Shown here piece by piece: positions 11,435 to 20,540 of a DNA stretch of 64,000 nucleotides. The notes under the pieces were generated by a model. It saw only the letters and a program-made list of their open reading frames with translations, did no database searches and had not been told where the DNA came from. How positions within the stretch are numbered: the stretch's first letter is position 1; every line of letters starts with the position of its first letter. A program made the position numbers and the translations under genes. Source of the DNA: Apricaphanius iberus (taxonomy: Eukaryota > Chordata > Actinopteri > Cyprinodontiformes > Aphaniidae); assembly GCA_028564705.1 (NCBI GenBank), contig JAPXFQ010000840.1:62001-126000 (forward strand), written 5' to 3'.

Positions 11435-13170
11435 AATTGTGTATATCTAGCAAACACCATTATAATTAAAATCCCTGTATTACCATTAATTTATCGAATG
11501 CTCTATGAATAAATCAAAAAATAACATTCTTGAAACTGATCCATGATCAGCGAAAACCTTAAACATTCCCCCAATTTGATAGCTTGTGCTCTAGAGAAGT
11601 GGTAAGTATGGTTTATGTGTGAATTTGTGATCACCTCAGTCCCGGGTGTTGAATGTTAATAGGCATAACAAGCAGTGGAGAAAACAATCCTAGCAGAGTG
11701 GGTGGTCATCCATAATAAATCTGTCTCCTCTGACTAATACCTCCGTGTTTCCATTGATCACCTGTTGACCCCCGGCTCATGTATTGATTGTCTCTGCGTA
11801 GGACCGCAAAAACATTCAGACTTTTTAACTGCATCTTAGTCATTGATCTGAAGATCACTGTGACTTTTAATGATGGTAATAATTTTAAGGCTAATTGTAC
11901 TCAGGATGTCGGCTCAGGCAGATCTCTGTGAAGCTGGAGTCAAAAATCGTGCGACTCATGCAGACTGCATGAAGGATAATAGGTGCAAGACGGAATCTAT
12001 ACAGTTAGCAGTGCTTGTAATGTAACTGCCAACATCCTGTTTACAGGTATATTCCAAGCTTCATATCACAGAACTTATCAGCTTATTCTGATACACACAT
12101 TAAATCATGGAACAGAATAGAACTAACTAAGATAAGAAGGCTGCATCTGTTAATAAGGATTTTCCTCGTTTTGTTTTTAATAACTAAGTTTTCATATATA
12201 GGTAATGGGAGTATATCATTTCATTTTAAGAAATCGCCAACATTTCTTTTCTTTCTGCACAACATAGAGACACACAGAGAGTGAATACATTAAGATCCAT
12301 CAAATCTTTGTATATGCATACAAATAATAATAAGCTTGTCACATCCTCTGGTGCATTCAAACATTTCTAATGGACAAAGAAATTAATCTAATTAATTTTT
12401 GCAAAAGTTGGAATAATATGTCACAGTTTTGGAGCAAAAGACTATCAACCACTACAAGGAAAAAATCTTTACGAACTGAAGAGAAGTGGAGCTAAATAGT
12501 ATTTATAAAGCAGGGCAACTTTTACATTTTATTTGCAAATGTTTTGCATGTGAAATCCTCCTTATTTCTGCACTGGATTCACACAGCGGATGTGGGAACT
12601 TTGCAGCAATTGTCTTCCATTAAGTCACAAACAAGGAGTAGCCGAAATTATCATAGAGGCGCAGGAAAACTATTTTCTCAAAGAGGGTCCATAAAAAACT
12701 CAATTATCCTCAGAATTTAAACAACGAAACCTAACTATTTAATGAAAGAATCACATTTGGATCAGTAAATTAGGTTTTGACCAGATTATAAATCAGGATA
12801 GGATGTCTAGCCAATTTACTTCATCACTTTATAGATTGTTTCATTTATGTAAATATGTCTTAAAGTCAGATATTGCCAGTTCTTTTATCGAGAATAAATG
12901 TGAGGCTTCCCTAATTTAAACAATTAAACAAAACCCTATCAGGTGTTTTGTATGCAGATTTTTCTTGAAAAAACATTAGATACTAAAACAAGTGGGATTA
13001 AAGGCATACACCAGTCAGCTCTTCAAGTTATGTCTGCCTCATGTGACATCTGAACCATGTTTTGTGAAAAGTCACAAGTCACTTTTTCTTCTCTTTTTCA
13101 TCTGTCTAAATCCAAAATTTCCACCAAAATCAAAATTTCAAGCAGACTGTGTTTTTTTAATGCCATCTGC
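11435..13170. other. Unassigned AT-rich DNA
   Basis: No coding region or recognised repeat is seen. Confidence 0.4.
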
Positions 13171-13180
13171 AAAGTGGGGG

Positions 13181-13931
13181 TGTTAGGATCCTGTGGATGT
13201 GTGCTGGAGATTGGTATTGTGTGTGTTTGTTCTCCTACCTTCTTCCTAGGGAGTGGCAGGCAGCGGTCACTATGTGCTCTTTGTTGATTGATCATCAATC
13301 TTTTGCTTAAAAGGGGAGCGGCTCCGGCAAGCATCTAGTGTGGTACATGGCCGAAGTTTTCTCTCTGAGACACATAAGAATTAATTATTTGAATTTAAAA
13401 AGGCTCCAGCTTACCTTCAGTCCTCTCTCTATAGGTTCTCCTTGGGTTCCCTGTGGTTGCCCGTGGAGTACTTCCAAGGTTTAAACACAGCCTGGATACC
13501 CGCCTCGTCAGTCCTCCACACTCACTATCTCATCAATCGTAGGTTCTCTGCTCGCCTGCCCGCCCTTCATCTCCGTCCTCGACAGCTCTCATCTTCACTG
13601 GTTGCTCCGCCACCTACAACAACGCCTTGATTTAAGTAAAAACTCACACACCACCTTCAGCCCATCTCAGGCGACAGACCTTAACTCACATCCCTCCAAC
13701 TCTGTACTCCATTTTCAACAAGTAACCCTTACTATTCTTCTCAACATATCAACTCTGTTACTCAAATACTTACCATAGTTTTCACCTTCCATCAGCCGAG
13801 ATCCTCCGCCTGGTGCCTCATTCCTGGTTCCACCCGAGATGACCTATTGTTTAAATAAATCATAAAAAAAAGAAAACACGTACCTCCGAGTCTTGTTTTG
13901 TGCTGTCTTTGAGTCCACAAAAACGCAGACA
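13181..13931 (+). mobile_element. Possible solo LTR (Ty3/Gypsy-like)
   Basis: A block of about 750 bp starts TGTTAGGATCC and ends GCAGACA, so it has TG...CA ends, with a promoter-like GCTTAAAAGGGGAGC at about 13310 and a polyadenylation signal AATAAA at 13854-13859. The plan parallels the well-supported solo LTR at 63,009-63,765 (TGTTGGGATAC start, GCTTAAAATGAGAGC, AATAAA, ...TGACA). No simple 5-bp target duplication is seen. Instead the heptamer TGTTAGG occurs at 13181 and again at 13932. No coding sequence is attached. Confidence 0.45.
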
Positions 13932-13991
13932 TGTTAGGTGGGCCACCAGTGCTTGCAATGCCATCTCTGCAGGCCTAAATATATTCTGGAA

Positions 13992-14236
13992 ACTCAAATT
14001 TCTTAACCGCTTAATCCTTAATGGGTCCCGTGTGTGTGTGTGTGTGGGTGGGTGGGTGTGGGGTGGGGTGGGGGGGGGGGGGTGGGGGGGTGGGGGGCTG
14101 GTGCCTATCTCCAGCTGTCAACGGGCGAGAGGCGGGGTACACCCTGGACAGGTCGCCAGTCCATCACAGGGCCACTTAGAGACAGACAGGACAAACAACC
14201 ATACACGCACTCACCTAAGGACAATTTGGAGAGATA
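13992..14236 (+). repeat. Common teleost interspersed repeat with internal G-rich tract
   Basis: GGTGCCTATCTCCAGCTGTC, GCGAGAGGCGGGGTACACCC, GACAGGTCGCCAGTCCATCA and CACTCACCTAAGGACAATTT form a repeat widespread in fish genomes, probably LINE-derived; I do not assign its class. A (TG)n then G-rich stretch at 14029-14098 has expanded inside it. Open frames rich in glycine and valine across this tract are artefacts. Confidence 0.65.
14029..14098 (+). repeat. (TG)n and G-rich simple repeat
   Basis: TGTGTGTG passes into GGGTGGGTGGG, GGGGTGGGG and longer G runs. The many G runs make a G-quadruplex possible. Confidence 0.95.
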
Positions 14237-14312
14237 CAAAGCAATAAATACATTTAGTTTCCAGAATATCTCTCCAAATACTCTGGAAACTAAATGTATT
14301 CATTGCTTTGTA
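14224..14312. repeat. Interlocked inverted repeats
   Basis: Arm B (14235-14264, TACAAAGCAA...AGTTTCCAG) is repeated in inverted form at 14283-14312 with one mismatch in 30. A second arm A (14224-14236, ATTTGGAGAGATA) has a perfect 13-bp inverted copy at 14267-14279. The order A-B-A'-B' is interlocked rather than nested, as expected from a local template-switch event. Confidence 0.85.
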
Positions 14313-14499
14313 AAGATTTTTAACAAAATTCTTCTACCTGGTCTTCTTTCTTTATATCGTCCGATGTCCACTTATTTGCGATGATTCCAAGTGTTATATA
14401 GTATGGTATAGTTTTAATCCAATCATATTTTAGCTAGCTGTGTTATTAAGTTGTATAAAATCTACTAAGGCCTTCAGAATCCACAGAGCAGGCTTCCTT

Positions 14500-15000
14500 A
14501 TGCTGTAAGTAACCTAATACAGTCAGTTGCAATGGCCAATCAGCTCTGGAGTCTGAGACAGCAAGGCCTGCTAGAAAGTGTTACACTGAATTCGGCATGT
14601 TCGTGGCTTCTGATTGGATAAGCCTGAAGGACGGCCTACAGCAAAATATCTGGACTGCCAAACTTGGAGATTTATTAGCTAGGTTAGCTAATGAGAGCTA
14701 CCGGTGGTTTAATTTTTAACCTAAGATGTCTGAAAGAGAAGAAGGGATTGATTTGGTAGGACATATACTTGCCAAGTCATTTTCAAGACTGACTTGAAAA
14801 CCCCAGGACAGGACTTATCATGGAGCTGGACATATAAACTGTACAGAACCATTGAAGTCATCTGCGGAAAAAACAGACGGATGGATTTATTATCAGATAA
14901 GCAGGAGATGAGGAGAAGATCAGTGTTGGTGAGTGCATTTTATTTGTGGTGGTTGCCCTGCATTGCCCTGTCTGGTATCTACCCTCCGCCTCTTGCCTGA
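14500..15000 (+). mobile_element. Possible hAT/ZMYM-like transposon remnant
   Basis: The peptide MSEREEGIDLVGHILAKSFS at 14726-14785 resembles the N-terminus of ZMYM1-like hAT transposases in fish. It is followed by stops and no catalytic domain. Terminal repeats were not found. Confidence 0.3.
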
Positions 15001-15700
15001 TGATCGCTGGATTGAATTTTGGTTTTGTTATCGTCTTGTTTGTGACTTATGTTAAATGGCAACAATTTGCATTGCCTTGTACAAACTTGTTAAGCTTTCA
15101 TATACTTTTGTGCCGTTTTTAAAACCATGTTGACTCATATTTTTATATCTGCTTTTTTTTTTAGATTTGACCATATCAGTGATCTTATTTTCCTACTCTT
15201 GATTGTGAAATCAAGCTTATTGATTTTAAAAGCTCTGGAAATTGCATGCCACTTGCCCAGTCTGTGATGTATGTGTGATTGTGTATGCATTCTCGAGCCG
15301 TGCTGTTGTAGTGATGGTATTATGAGGTGTGTTCATTTAGCTTGGACTATGTGAGTCACTGAAGGCCTAGAGGTGAAACACGTGGCCAGCTACTGCATCT
15401 ACATAATATACAGCTCTGGTCTTTTAGAGGCAGCTCTGTGAGTACATAAAATAAATCTGCATGAATTGTGGAAAATGTTCCCCCAATATGCACAAACAGG
15501 ATCTCATTTGTATAAGCACGGAGGGGTTTATTCAGAAGAGTTTGTACAACTGCCTTTACTTTTTTCTTGTAATTTCAGAACCAGGAAGATGCACAAACAG
15601 CAGTCTGCATACACTCAGGATATAGTTTTGTAAATTTGCCCCATATGTTTTGACAAAATATATAAACGTAATGGTTTTTACTTTTTTGTTACAGATGTCA
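15000..15700. other. Unassigned DNA
   Basis: Nothing recognisable is seen here. Confidence 0.35.
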
Positions 15701-15704
15701 AGAT

Positions 15705-15835
15705 CCTGAAGTGTATTCCATGAAGCGAGCTAATCCCTAAAGCCAGGCTTACTTTGATAATTGTAGCTCAATTTCACAAAATTCAGTTCCATGAACGGGG
15801 CTAACCTTAATCCCCGCTCATTCACCATGGCAACA
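15705..15835. mobile_element. Possible PIF/Harbinger-like nonautonomous remnant
   Basis: The motif GTATTCCATGAAGCGAGCTA and, about 80 bases on, GTTCCATGAACGGGGCTAAC resemble a second block at 54,793-54,945 (GTATTCCACGAAGTGAGCTC, then CGTTCCACTAATGAAGCTTA). The paired ATTCCA-GAAG-GCT layout suggests a shared repeat family of PIF/Harbinger type, but ends and duplications were not located. Confidence 0.3.
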
Positions 15836-15869
15836 TATGCTCTTTGACAAGCCTGCTACTTTGTAATTT

Positions 15870-16186
15870 TTATCATTTAACTCATTTGGGCTCAGAGCTC
15901 GGCTGGCATATGCTATAACCCCCTCCTTTTCCCCCTGTACCTGGGAGAGTACTGCGCCCAGTCCTTCGAAATTGGCATCAGTGTACAGCCTAAATGGCAG
16001 CTTGTAATCTGCATATGCAAGAATAGGAGCTCTCACCATCATTTTCTTCAAGCTGTCAAAGGTTTCTTGACAGTTGGGTGTCCATTCAACTGGCTGATTC
16101 TTGGAACCCAGCTGGTTAGTACCATGTGTGAGTGCATGCAGAGGGAAAAGCAAAAGCAGGAATGAACCTTCTATAATAACCCACAA
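15870..16186 (-). pseudogene. Gypsy RT end and RNase H start, broken
   Basis: The frame contains PLHALTHGTNQ, VEWTPNCQETFDSLKKMM, APILAYADYKLPFRLYTDAN and GLGAVLSQVQ, then IAYASRALSPNE. These are the RT thumb/connection and the first part of RNase H with its YTDAN aspartate. The match ends at about 15870, where unrelated sequence follows. The N-terminal residues of this frame come from a 14-nt inverted insertion (see 16186-16219), which breaks the conserved block that should read FLG...GYYRRF. Confidence 0.8.
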
Positions 16187-16219
16187 AGTGCGTTCCTTTC
16201 CCCAGAAAGGAACGCACTT
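16186..16219. repeat. Perfect 14-bp hairpin inside Gypsy RT
   Basis: AAGTGCGTTCCTTT (16186-16199) is followed by CCCCAG and by its exact inverted copy AAAGGAACGCACTT (16206-16219). The right copy encodes the expected RT residues on the minus strand (VRSFLG); the left copy is an insertion that shifts the frame. Confidence 0.9.
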
Positions 16220-16247
16220 GTCTTACAGTGGAAGGAGGTGGCCAGTC

Positions 16248-16541
16248 TTACACTACCCTGACCCTGTCTGGATGTGGAGCCACTCCCTGTTGGCTGACCC
16301 GATGGCCTCGGTACGTCACCTCGCTCTGGAACAGAGTGCATTTCTTGGGCTGCAATTTCAGTCCATGCTCATAGAGCTTCTGATAAACTCTGTTCAAGTG
16401 GGTTAAATGTATATCAAATGGCTTTGAATACACAACGATATCATCGAGATAAATCAGCAGGAAGTCATTTACCTGAGACCCGAGGCAGTGCTGCATTAGC
16501 CTCTGGAAGGTTGCCAGAGCATTGCAGAGTCCGAATGGCAT
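16248..16541 (-). pseudogene. Gypsy reverse transcriptase, catalytic half
   Basis: The frame begins MPFGLCNALATFQRLM and contains the catalytic YLDDIVVYSK (the two aspartates of RT motif C), then LTHLNRVYQKLYEHGLKLQP and KKCTLFQSEVTYRGHRVS, all standard Ty3/Gypsy RT blocks. A frameshift separates it from the N-terminal half at 16552-16881. Confidence 0.9.
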
Positions 16542-16551
16542 TCTTTCAAAC

Positions 16552-16881
16552 TCATACAGCCCTAAGGGAGGGTGAATGCAGTTTTTCCTGGTCTGCCGGG
16601 TCTATCTTCACTTGCCAGTATCCACTGGCAAGGTCCAGGGTTGAGTACCACTGTGCTTGGTTTAGAGTAGTGAGGGCCTCCTCGATCCGAGGGAGTGTGT
16701 AAGCATCCTTATGGGTGAGTGCATTGAGGCGACGGTAGTCCACGCAGAATCTCCAGGCTCTCGATTTTTTTTCAACTAAGACGACTGGAGCTGCCCTTGG
16801 ACTGCTGCTCTCTCGAATGACCCCCTTTTCTACCATGGTCTGTAGCAGGGAACGCAGTTCTTGATAAAGGCTGGGGGGCAC
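16552..16881 (-). pseudogene. Gypsy reverse transcriptase, N-terminal half
   Basis: The frame holds LLQTMVEKGVIRESSSP, VVLVEKKSRAWRFCVDYRRL, AYTLPRIEEALTTL and FSTLDLASGYWQ-like YSTLDLASGYWQVKIDP, the RT fingers and the first catalytic aspartate (TLDLASGY). It ends where a frameshift changes the expected TAF...GLYEF text. The same frame runs upstream, with stops, to 17796. Confidence 0.9.
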
Positions 16882-16896
16882 AGTTTGGTACCTCTC

Positions 16897-17796
16897 TCAT
16901 GAGGGGGGATGATCGCCAGTCGGTATGCAAAACAGCGCCTGTTTCCCCAAAATCCACTTCATCCTGTGCGAAGACCCACTTCCATTTGCGAGCAGCTGGT
17001 TCACTTTGTCCTGTTGTTGTTGGGGGAGGTAGGGGAAAGAAGGGAGACCTCCTGCAGTGTCGTCCTCTGCCAGTTCCTGCACCGCTCTCACCTCCATTTC
17101 AACTTCCCCGTCAACGTGCTCCTGCAATACAAGCTCATTACCATGAATCTGATCAGGTGAGATGTCACACGCTCTTGCCAATGGCGGATGTTGTGGGATC
17201 TCGATGGGATAAGGGTGGGGGTTGCATACTCTTATAGGGAGTTTGTGTTTCCCTACTTCATCCACCGAGTTGGCCACCTGCCACTCTGTTTCTACATCCA
17301 CTCCCTCCACCAAAGCAGTGCAAGTTGCCTTACCAGAGTCCCCAGGAACTCTGACTCACAGTACCATCTCAGTCTCTGGGGACACCACCACTGGCTGCTG
17401 TTTGGTCAGCCGGGCAGTGATCAGTTGGTCTTCTGTGGGGCCCACTGCTAGGGCCCTTTGGCAGCAGGCAAATGCTCTATCCCACTCCTGGTGTAAGCGT
17501 GCAGGAACAGCTGACCTGAAAACCTGTAATCTAGGATGCTGCCCACCATTAACAGACCCCCATACTGGTTCAATGACATTCATTCAGCGCAGCCCATATT
17601 CCACTCCCATACAGTCGTCAGACACAATCAATAATCCTCGCTGTTGGACTTCGACACCCCCAACTTTGAAATCCAGCATTACATAACCAACATAAGGGTT
17701 GCATATATTCCATTGGCTGCTTTTAACTTCAGCCAGCAAATGTCTGTTTTGCCTTTTGTTTACTGGTTTTGAAAATGTCTTTGAAAAAGGTCTCAC
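16897..17796 (-). pseudogene. Gypsy protease/linker region, stops inside
   Basis: Three open segments in one frame (17796-17584, 17583-17356, 17313-16897) are separated by stops. They contain MLDFKVGGVEVQQRGLLIVS and acidic linker text with PQQQQDKVNQLL, followed by the RT. A clear DTG or DSG protease active site is not seen, so the protease is either lost or too diverged. Confidence 0.6.
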
Positions 17797-18116
17797 TAAA
17801 AAGGGTTACCTGGGATAGTCTCTTCTCCAGCTATAACTTCCACGTTTGGACATTGTCCAATGAAGGAGGGCTTAGGTGGAATCTCATTCTTTAGCTCTCC
17901 GTCCACCCGCCCTACAGTGGCCGGACCAGAGCGTTTAAAGGCATGAGGCTGAGGGCAGTCCCGACAGAGGAGCCCTGGTTGTCCACAATATAAGCAAATA
18001 GGGCGCCCCTCTTCATCCCAGCGAGGGCGAGCCATTGGACGCCGTGGCTGTGCTTGTCCAAAAGCTCCCCCTGGCTGAAAAGAGGCTGGCCTACTGCTCC
18101 TCAGTTCCTCCTTCAA
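17796..18116 (-). pseudogene. Gypsy nucleocapsid with altered zinc knuckle
   Basis: The frame reads RPICLYCGQPGLLCRDCPQP, a C-x2-C-x4-[H]-x4-C knuckle in which the histidine position is leucine. This would prevent normal zinc binding and fits with decay. Basic and proline-rich text precedes it. It is out of frame with the upstream Gag part. Confidence 0.8.
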
Positions 18117-18190
18117 GCCATTTCCCAGCTCTGTGACCAGCTTTATAAGTTCAGCTCTGGTCTGGTCTTTCCACTGAGTGAGGCGTCAGC

Positions 18191-18640
18191 CTAGGGCACG
18201 GTGGTGACTTGGTTGGATTGGTGCTCACAGTCATCACCCCAACCTTCCCTCTCCAACTCCTTAGCTTCCTGAAACACTTCAGAGGAAGTCATGTTAGGGG
18301 TTCGGCGTACCTGTCTTTGTAGTTCCTTTGTAGTAGAGACAATCAATTGGTCTCTGAGAGTAGTCTCTTGGCGGGCTGTCCCATCTGGTTCTGCCGGCCT
18401 CCATCGCTGAAAAGTTTCCCGTATACGAAGGCTCAAATCCCTTAGTGATTCTCCACTGCCTTGCCTTATGTTAAAAAAATTCACACGAAGGTCTGCAGCA
18501 GATGAGGTCCCCCCATACAGCCTGTTCAGGAAATCAAATATTTTGTCTGCTGTGTTCTTATTTTGTTCATCCAGCAGCTTCCAACAAGCACACTGTCCTT
18601 TTCTGCTGCGGCTGCTGTCCCAGCTCTGCTTTCTCTTCAT
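18191..18640 (-). pseudogene. Gypsy Gag capsid fragment
   Basis: About 149 residues with FLNRLYGGTSSAADLRVNFF, RQGSGESLRDLSLRIRETF and LRDQLIVSTTKELQRQVRR, a pattern of retrotransposon Gag (PNMA/Gypsy type) capsid domains. The N-terminus before 18640 is degraded. Confidence 0.75.
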
Positions 18641-18739
18641 CTTTTTGGGAAAGGGATTAGTGGTTGCAGGTGCGCTAGGTTGTCACAAGGGGAGGTCCTT
18701 CAGCCACACAGGAGAGAAGGAAACTTCCAAATAATTCAC

Positions 18740-19099
18740 ACAAAATAAGATGCACTCCAAAACAAATAAAACGATCTCTCCTGGTCATTATGTGACACTA
18801 AGTTTTGCATGTTACAAAGTCTTTTACAGTCTATGCAAACAAAAGCAAGAATGAGCTTTTCATAAGTTAATGAAGGGACCAAGTGTAGGCAGGGTAACAG
18901 GAAGATATTTGTGGAAATTCATTCTAACAATAGGGTACGGAATAAAGACAATTGAGAATAGAAGAATCTGGCAAGGATGTAATACAACAGTCAAGCTAAT
19001 AAACTATCAGGAAGGCAAATGAGTGGCATGAGAACGATGAAAAAATTTGTCTTTGTGTGATAGATCTGTAAATGGATTAGTCTATTATGTACTTTAATG

Positions 19100-19100
<1 letters not shown>
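18740..19100. other. Unassigned DNA
   Basis: No gene or recognised repeat is seen. Confidence 0.35.

Positions 19101-19157
<57 letters not shown>
19101..19157. repeat. (TC)n(TA)n microsatellite
   Basis: TCTCTCTC runs directly into TATATATA next to the left end of the Tc1 remnant. Confidence 0.95.
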
Positions 19158-19590
19158 GTATAAAAGTTTGGACATATCGTCTCATTCCATTTACATTGTA
19201 AATTCACACTGAAGGCATCAAAGCTATGAATTAACACATATGGAATTATGTAGTACTTTTACAAAAAAGTGTGAAATAACCTGGCCTCCAAAGTCACTGT
19301 ACCTAAACCCAATTGAGATGAATAGGGGTGAGCTGAACTGCAGAGTGAAGGCAAAAGGGCCAACAAGTACTAAGCATCTCTGGGAAGTCCTTCAAGACTG
19401 TTGGAAAACCATTTCTGGTGACTACCTCTTGAAGCTCAAGAGAATGCAAAGCAGTAATCAGTGCAAAGGGTGGCTACTTTGAGGAATCTAAAATATAACA
19501 CATGTATTCAGTTATTTCGCCCTTTTTGTTTAAGTACAAACAGTAATTCCTTACATTATGTGTTCATTCATACTGTAGTTTACATACTAA
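19158..19590 (+). mobile_element. Tc1/mariner element, internally deleted
   Basis: The left end (AAAAGTTTGGACATATCGTC, then TTTACATTGTAAATTCACAC and TGAAGGCATCAAAGCTATGA) is the familiar terminal region of a fish Tc1-like transposon. After about 90 bases it jumps to the transposase C-terminus (19270-19482), so most of the gene is deleted. The right end (TTATGTGTTCATTCATACTG, the inverted form of the left region) is cut short by the L2 3' end at about 19592. Confidence 0.8.
19270..19482 (+). pseudogene. Tc1 transposase C-terminal remnant
   Basis: The frame reads ITWPPKSLYLNPIEMNRGEL, RVKAKGPTSTKHLWEVLQDC and WKTISGDYLLKLKRMQ. The NPIE block holds the last acidic catalytic position of the DDE/D triad of Tc1 transposases. 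The rest of the protein is deleted, so it cannot act. Confidence 0.85.
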
Positions 19591-19591
19591 C

Positions 19592-19908
19592 AAATTCTGC
19601 TTCTGCAGCCGTTCTGTTGCTCTTTTTGTGTCTCTGCTGCCTTCTCCAAACCCCAGACGATCTCAGCAGATGACCGCTTATGCTGGTTCTGCAGGAGGTT
19701 TCTTCCTGTTAAAAGGGAGTTTTTCCTCTCCACTCTCGCTTCATGCTTGCTGAGTGTGAGGGATTGCTGATAAGTCACGACGCAATCTTCTGTGGTTCTC
19801 TAATTGCTAAAATAAACATTGTATTGTAATAACTCTTCTTGTAAAGTGCCTTGAGATTACATCTGTTGTGAAATGGCGCTATATAAATAAACTGAACTGA
19901 ATTTAATT
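19592..19908 (+). mobile_element. L2-type LINE 3' UTR fragment
   Basis: The stretch is homologous to the 3' UTR of the intact L2 at 48.9 kb and to the copy at 11,070: TCTGTTGCTCTTTTTGTGTC, GGAGGTTTCTTCCTGTTAAA, GTAAAGTGCCTTGAGATTAC and the CTATATAAATAAACTGAACT tail. It is 5' truncated and has inserted into the Tc1 right end. Confidence 0.85.
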
Positions 19909-19910
19909 CA

Positions 19911-20540
19911 GTCCCAGGTTTGATTCCCACCTGGGACAAAGGAGGTATGAACACCATCCAGTGTGGGTCCATGGGCAAGACCCTTCACGCTAGTGCCTAC
20001 GTCATACCATGATGAGAGACAATGAAATACATGAGATGCTGGCTCAAGACGTCACCTGGACAAACAAGGTCTGCGTCCAGTGCTGGGGAAGCAGGGCACC
20101 TTGATGAAAAATGGGCTACTGGAACAACAATCAAGCGGAAAGGGATGACATGCGAGAATATGGCTCTGTTGGAATGCTACTACTCAGGAAACCCTAATCA
20201 GAGAGGTTACACAAGAATAATGTGGGCTCAATGGTTACTTCGATATATAACATCAAGAAGAAGGAACATGAGAAACTTGAGAAATACCAACGACTCAGAG
20301 AGGAGCTAGAAAAGGCTTGGAAGGGGAAGGTGACAGTAGTACCCTTGGTAATCGGAGCACTTGGGGCAGTGTCCCCTAAACTGGAGGTATGTCTCCAGCA
20401 GATCCTTAGAAGAACCTCAGACATTTCAGTCTAGAAATGTGCAGTACTTAGCAAAGATGCTGAGGAGGACCCTCAAGCTGCCAGGCCTCTGGTAGAGGAC
20501 ACGAGCTTGGAATGTGAGAGATATGTGTTGGTTGGTAATC
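19911..20540 (+). pseudogene. LINE-like coding remnant, two ends joined
   Basis: A short tRNA-SINE-like lead (CCAGGTTTGATTCCCACCTG, GGGCAAGACCCTTCACGC) is followed by an N-terminal-type piece (MALLECYYSGNPNQRGYTRI at 20162 onward) and, in another frame, by IYNIKKKEHEKLEKYQRLRE, VTVVPLVIGALGAVSPKLEV. The second part resembles the extreme C-terminus of R2/NeSL/Hero-type LINE proteins of fish, as far as I can recall; the assignment is tentative. The RT and endonuclease between are absent. Confidence 0.45.

Larger units (their letters stand above)
15850..18720 (-). mobile_element. Truncated, decayed Ty3/Gypsy retrotransposon
   Basis: On the minus strand the order is Gag (18640-18191), zinc knuckle (18116-17796), a protease/linker region (17796-16897), reverse transcriptase (16881-16248) and the start of RNase H (16186 to about 15870). 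No integrase and no LTRs are seen. The element stops inside RNase H on one side and in the N-terminal half of Gag on the other. Several frameshifts and stops break it. The plus-strand open frames over this stretch are antisense shadows. Confidence 0.85.

Noticed and set aside
13900..14384. Open frames of about 115 residues rich in glycine and valine
   Set aside because: They cross the TG/G-rich simple repeat and a common teleost repeat and have no protein features.
16899..17686. Plus-strand open frames up to 154 residues
   Set aside because: They are antisense to the Gypsy pol; the minus strand has clear RT and linker text.
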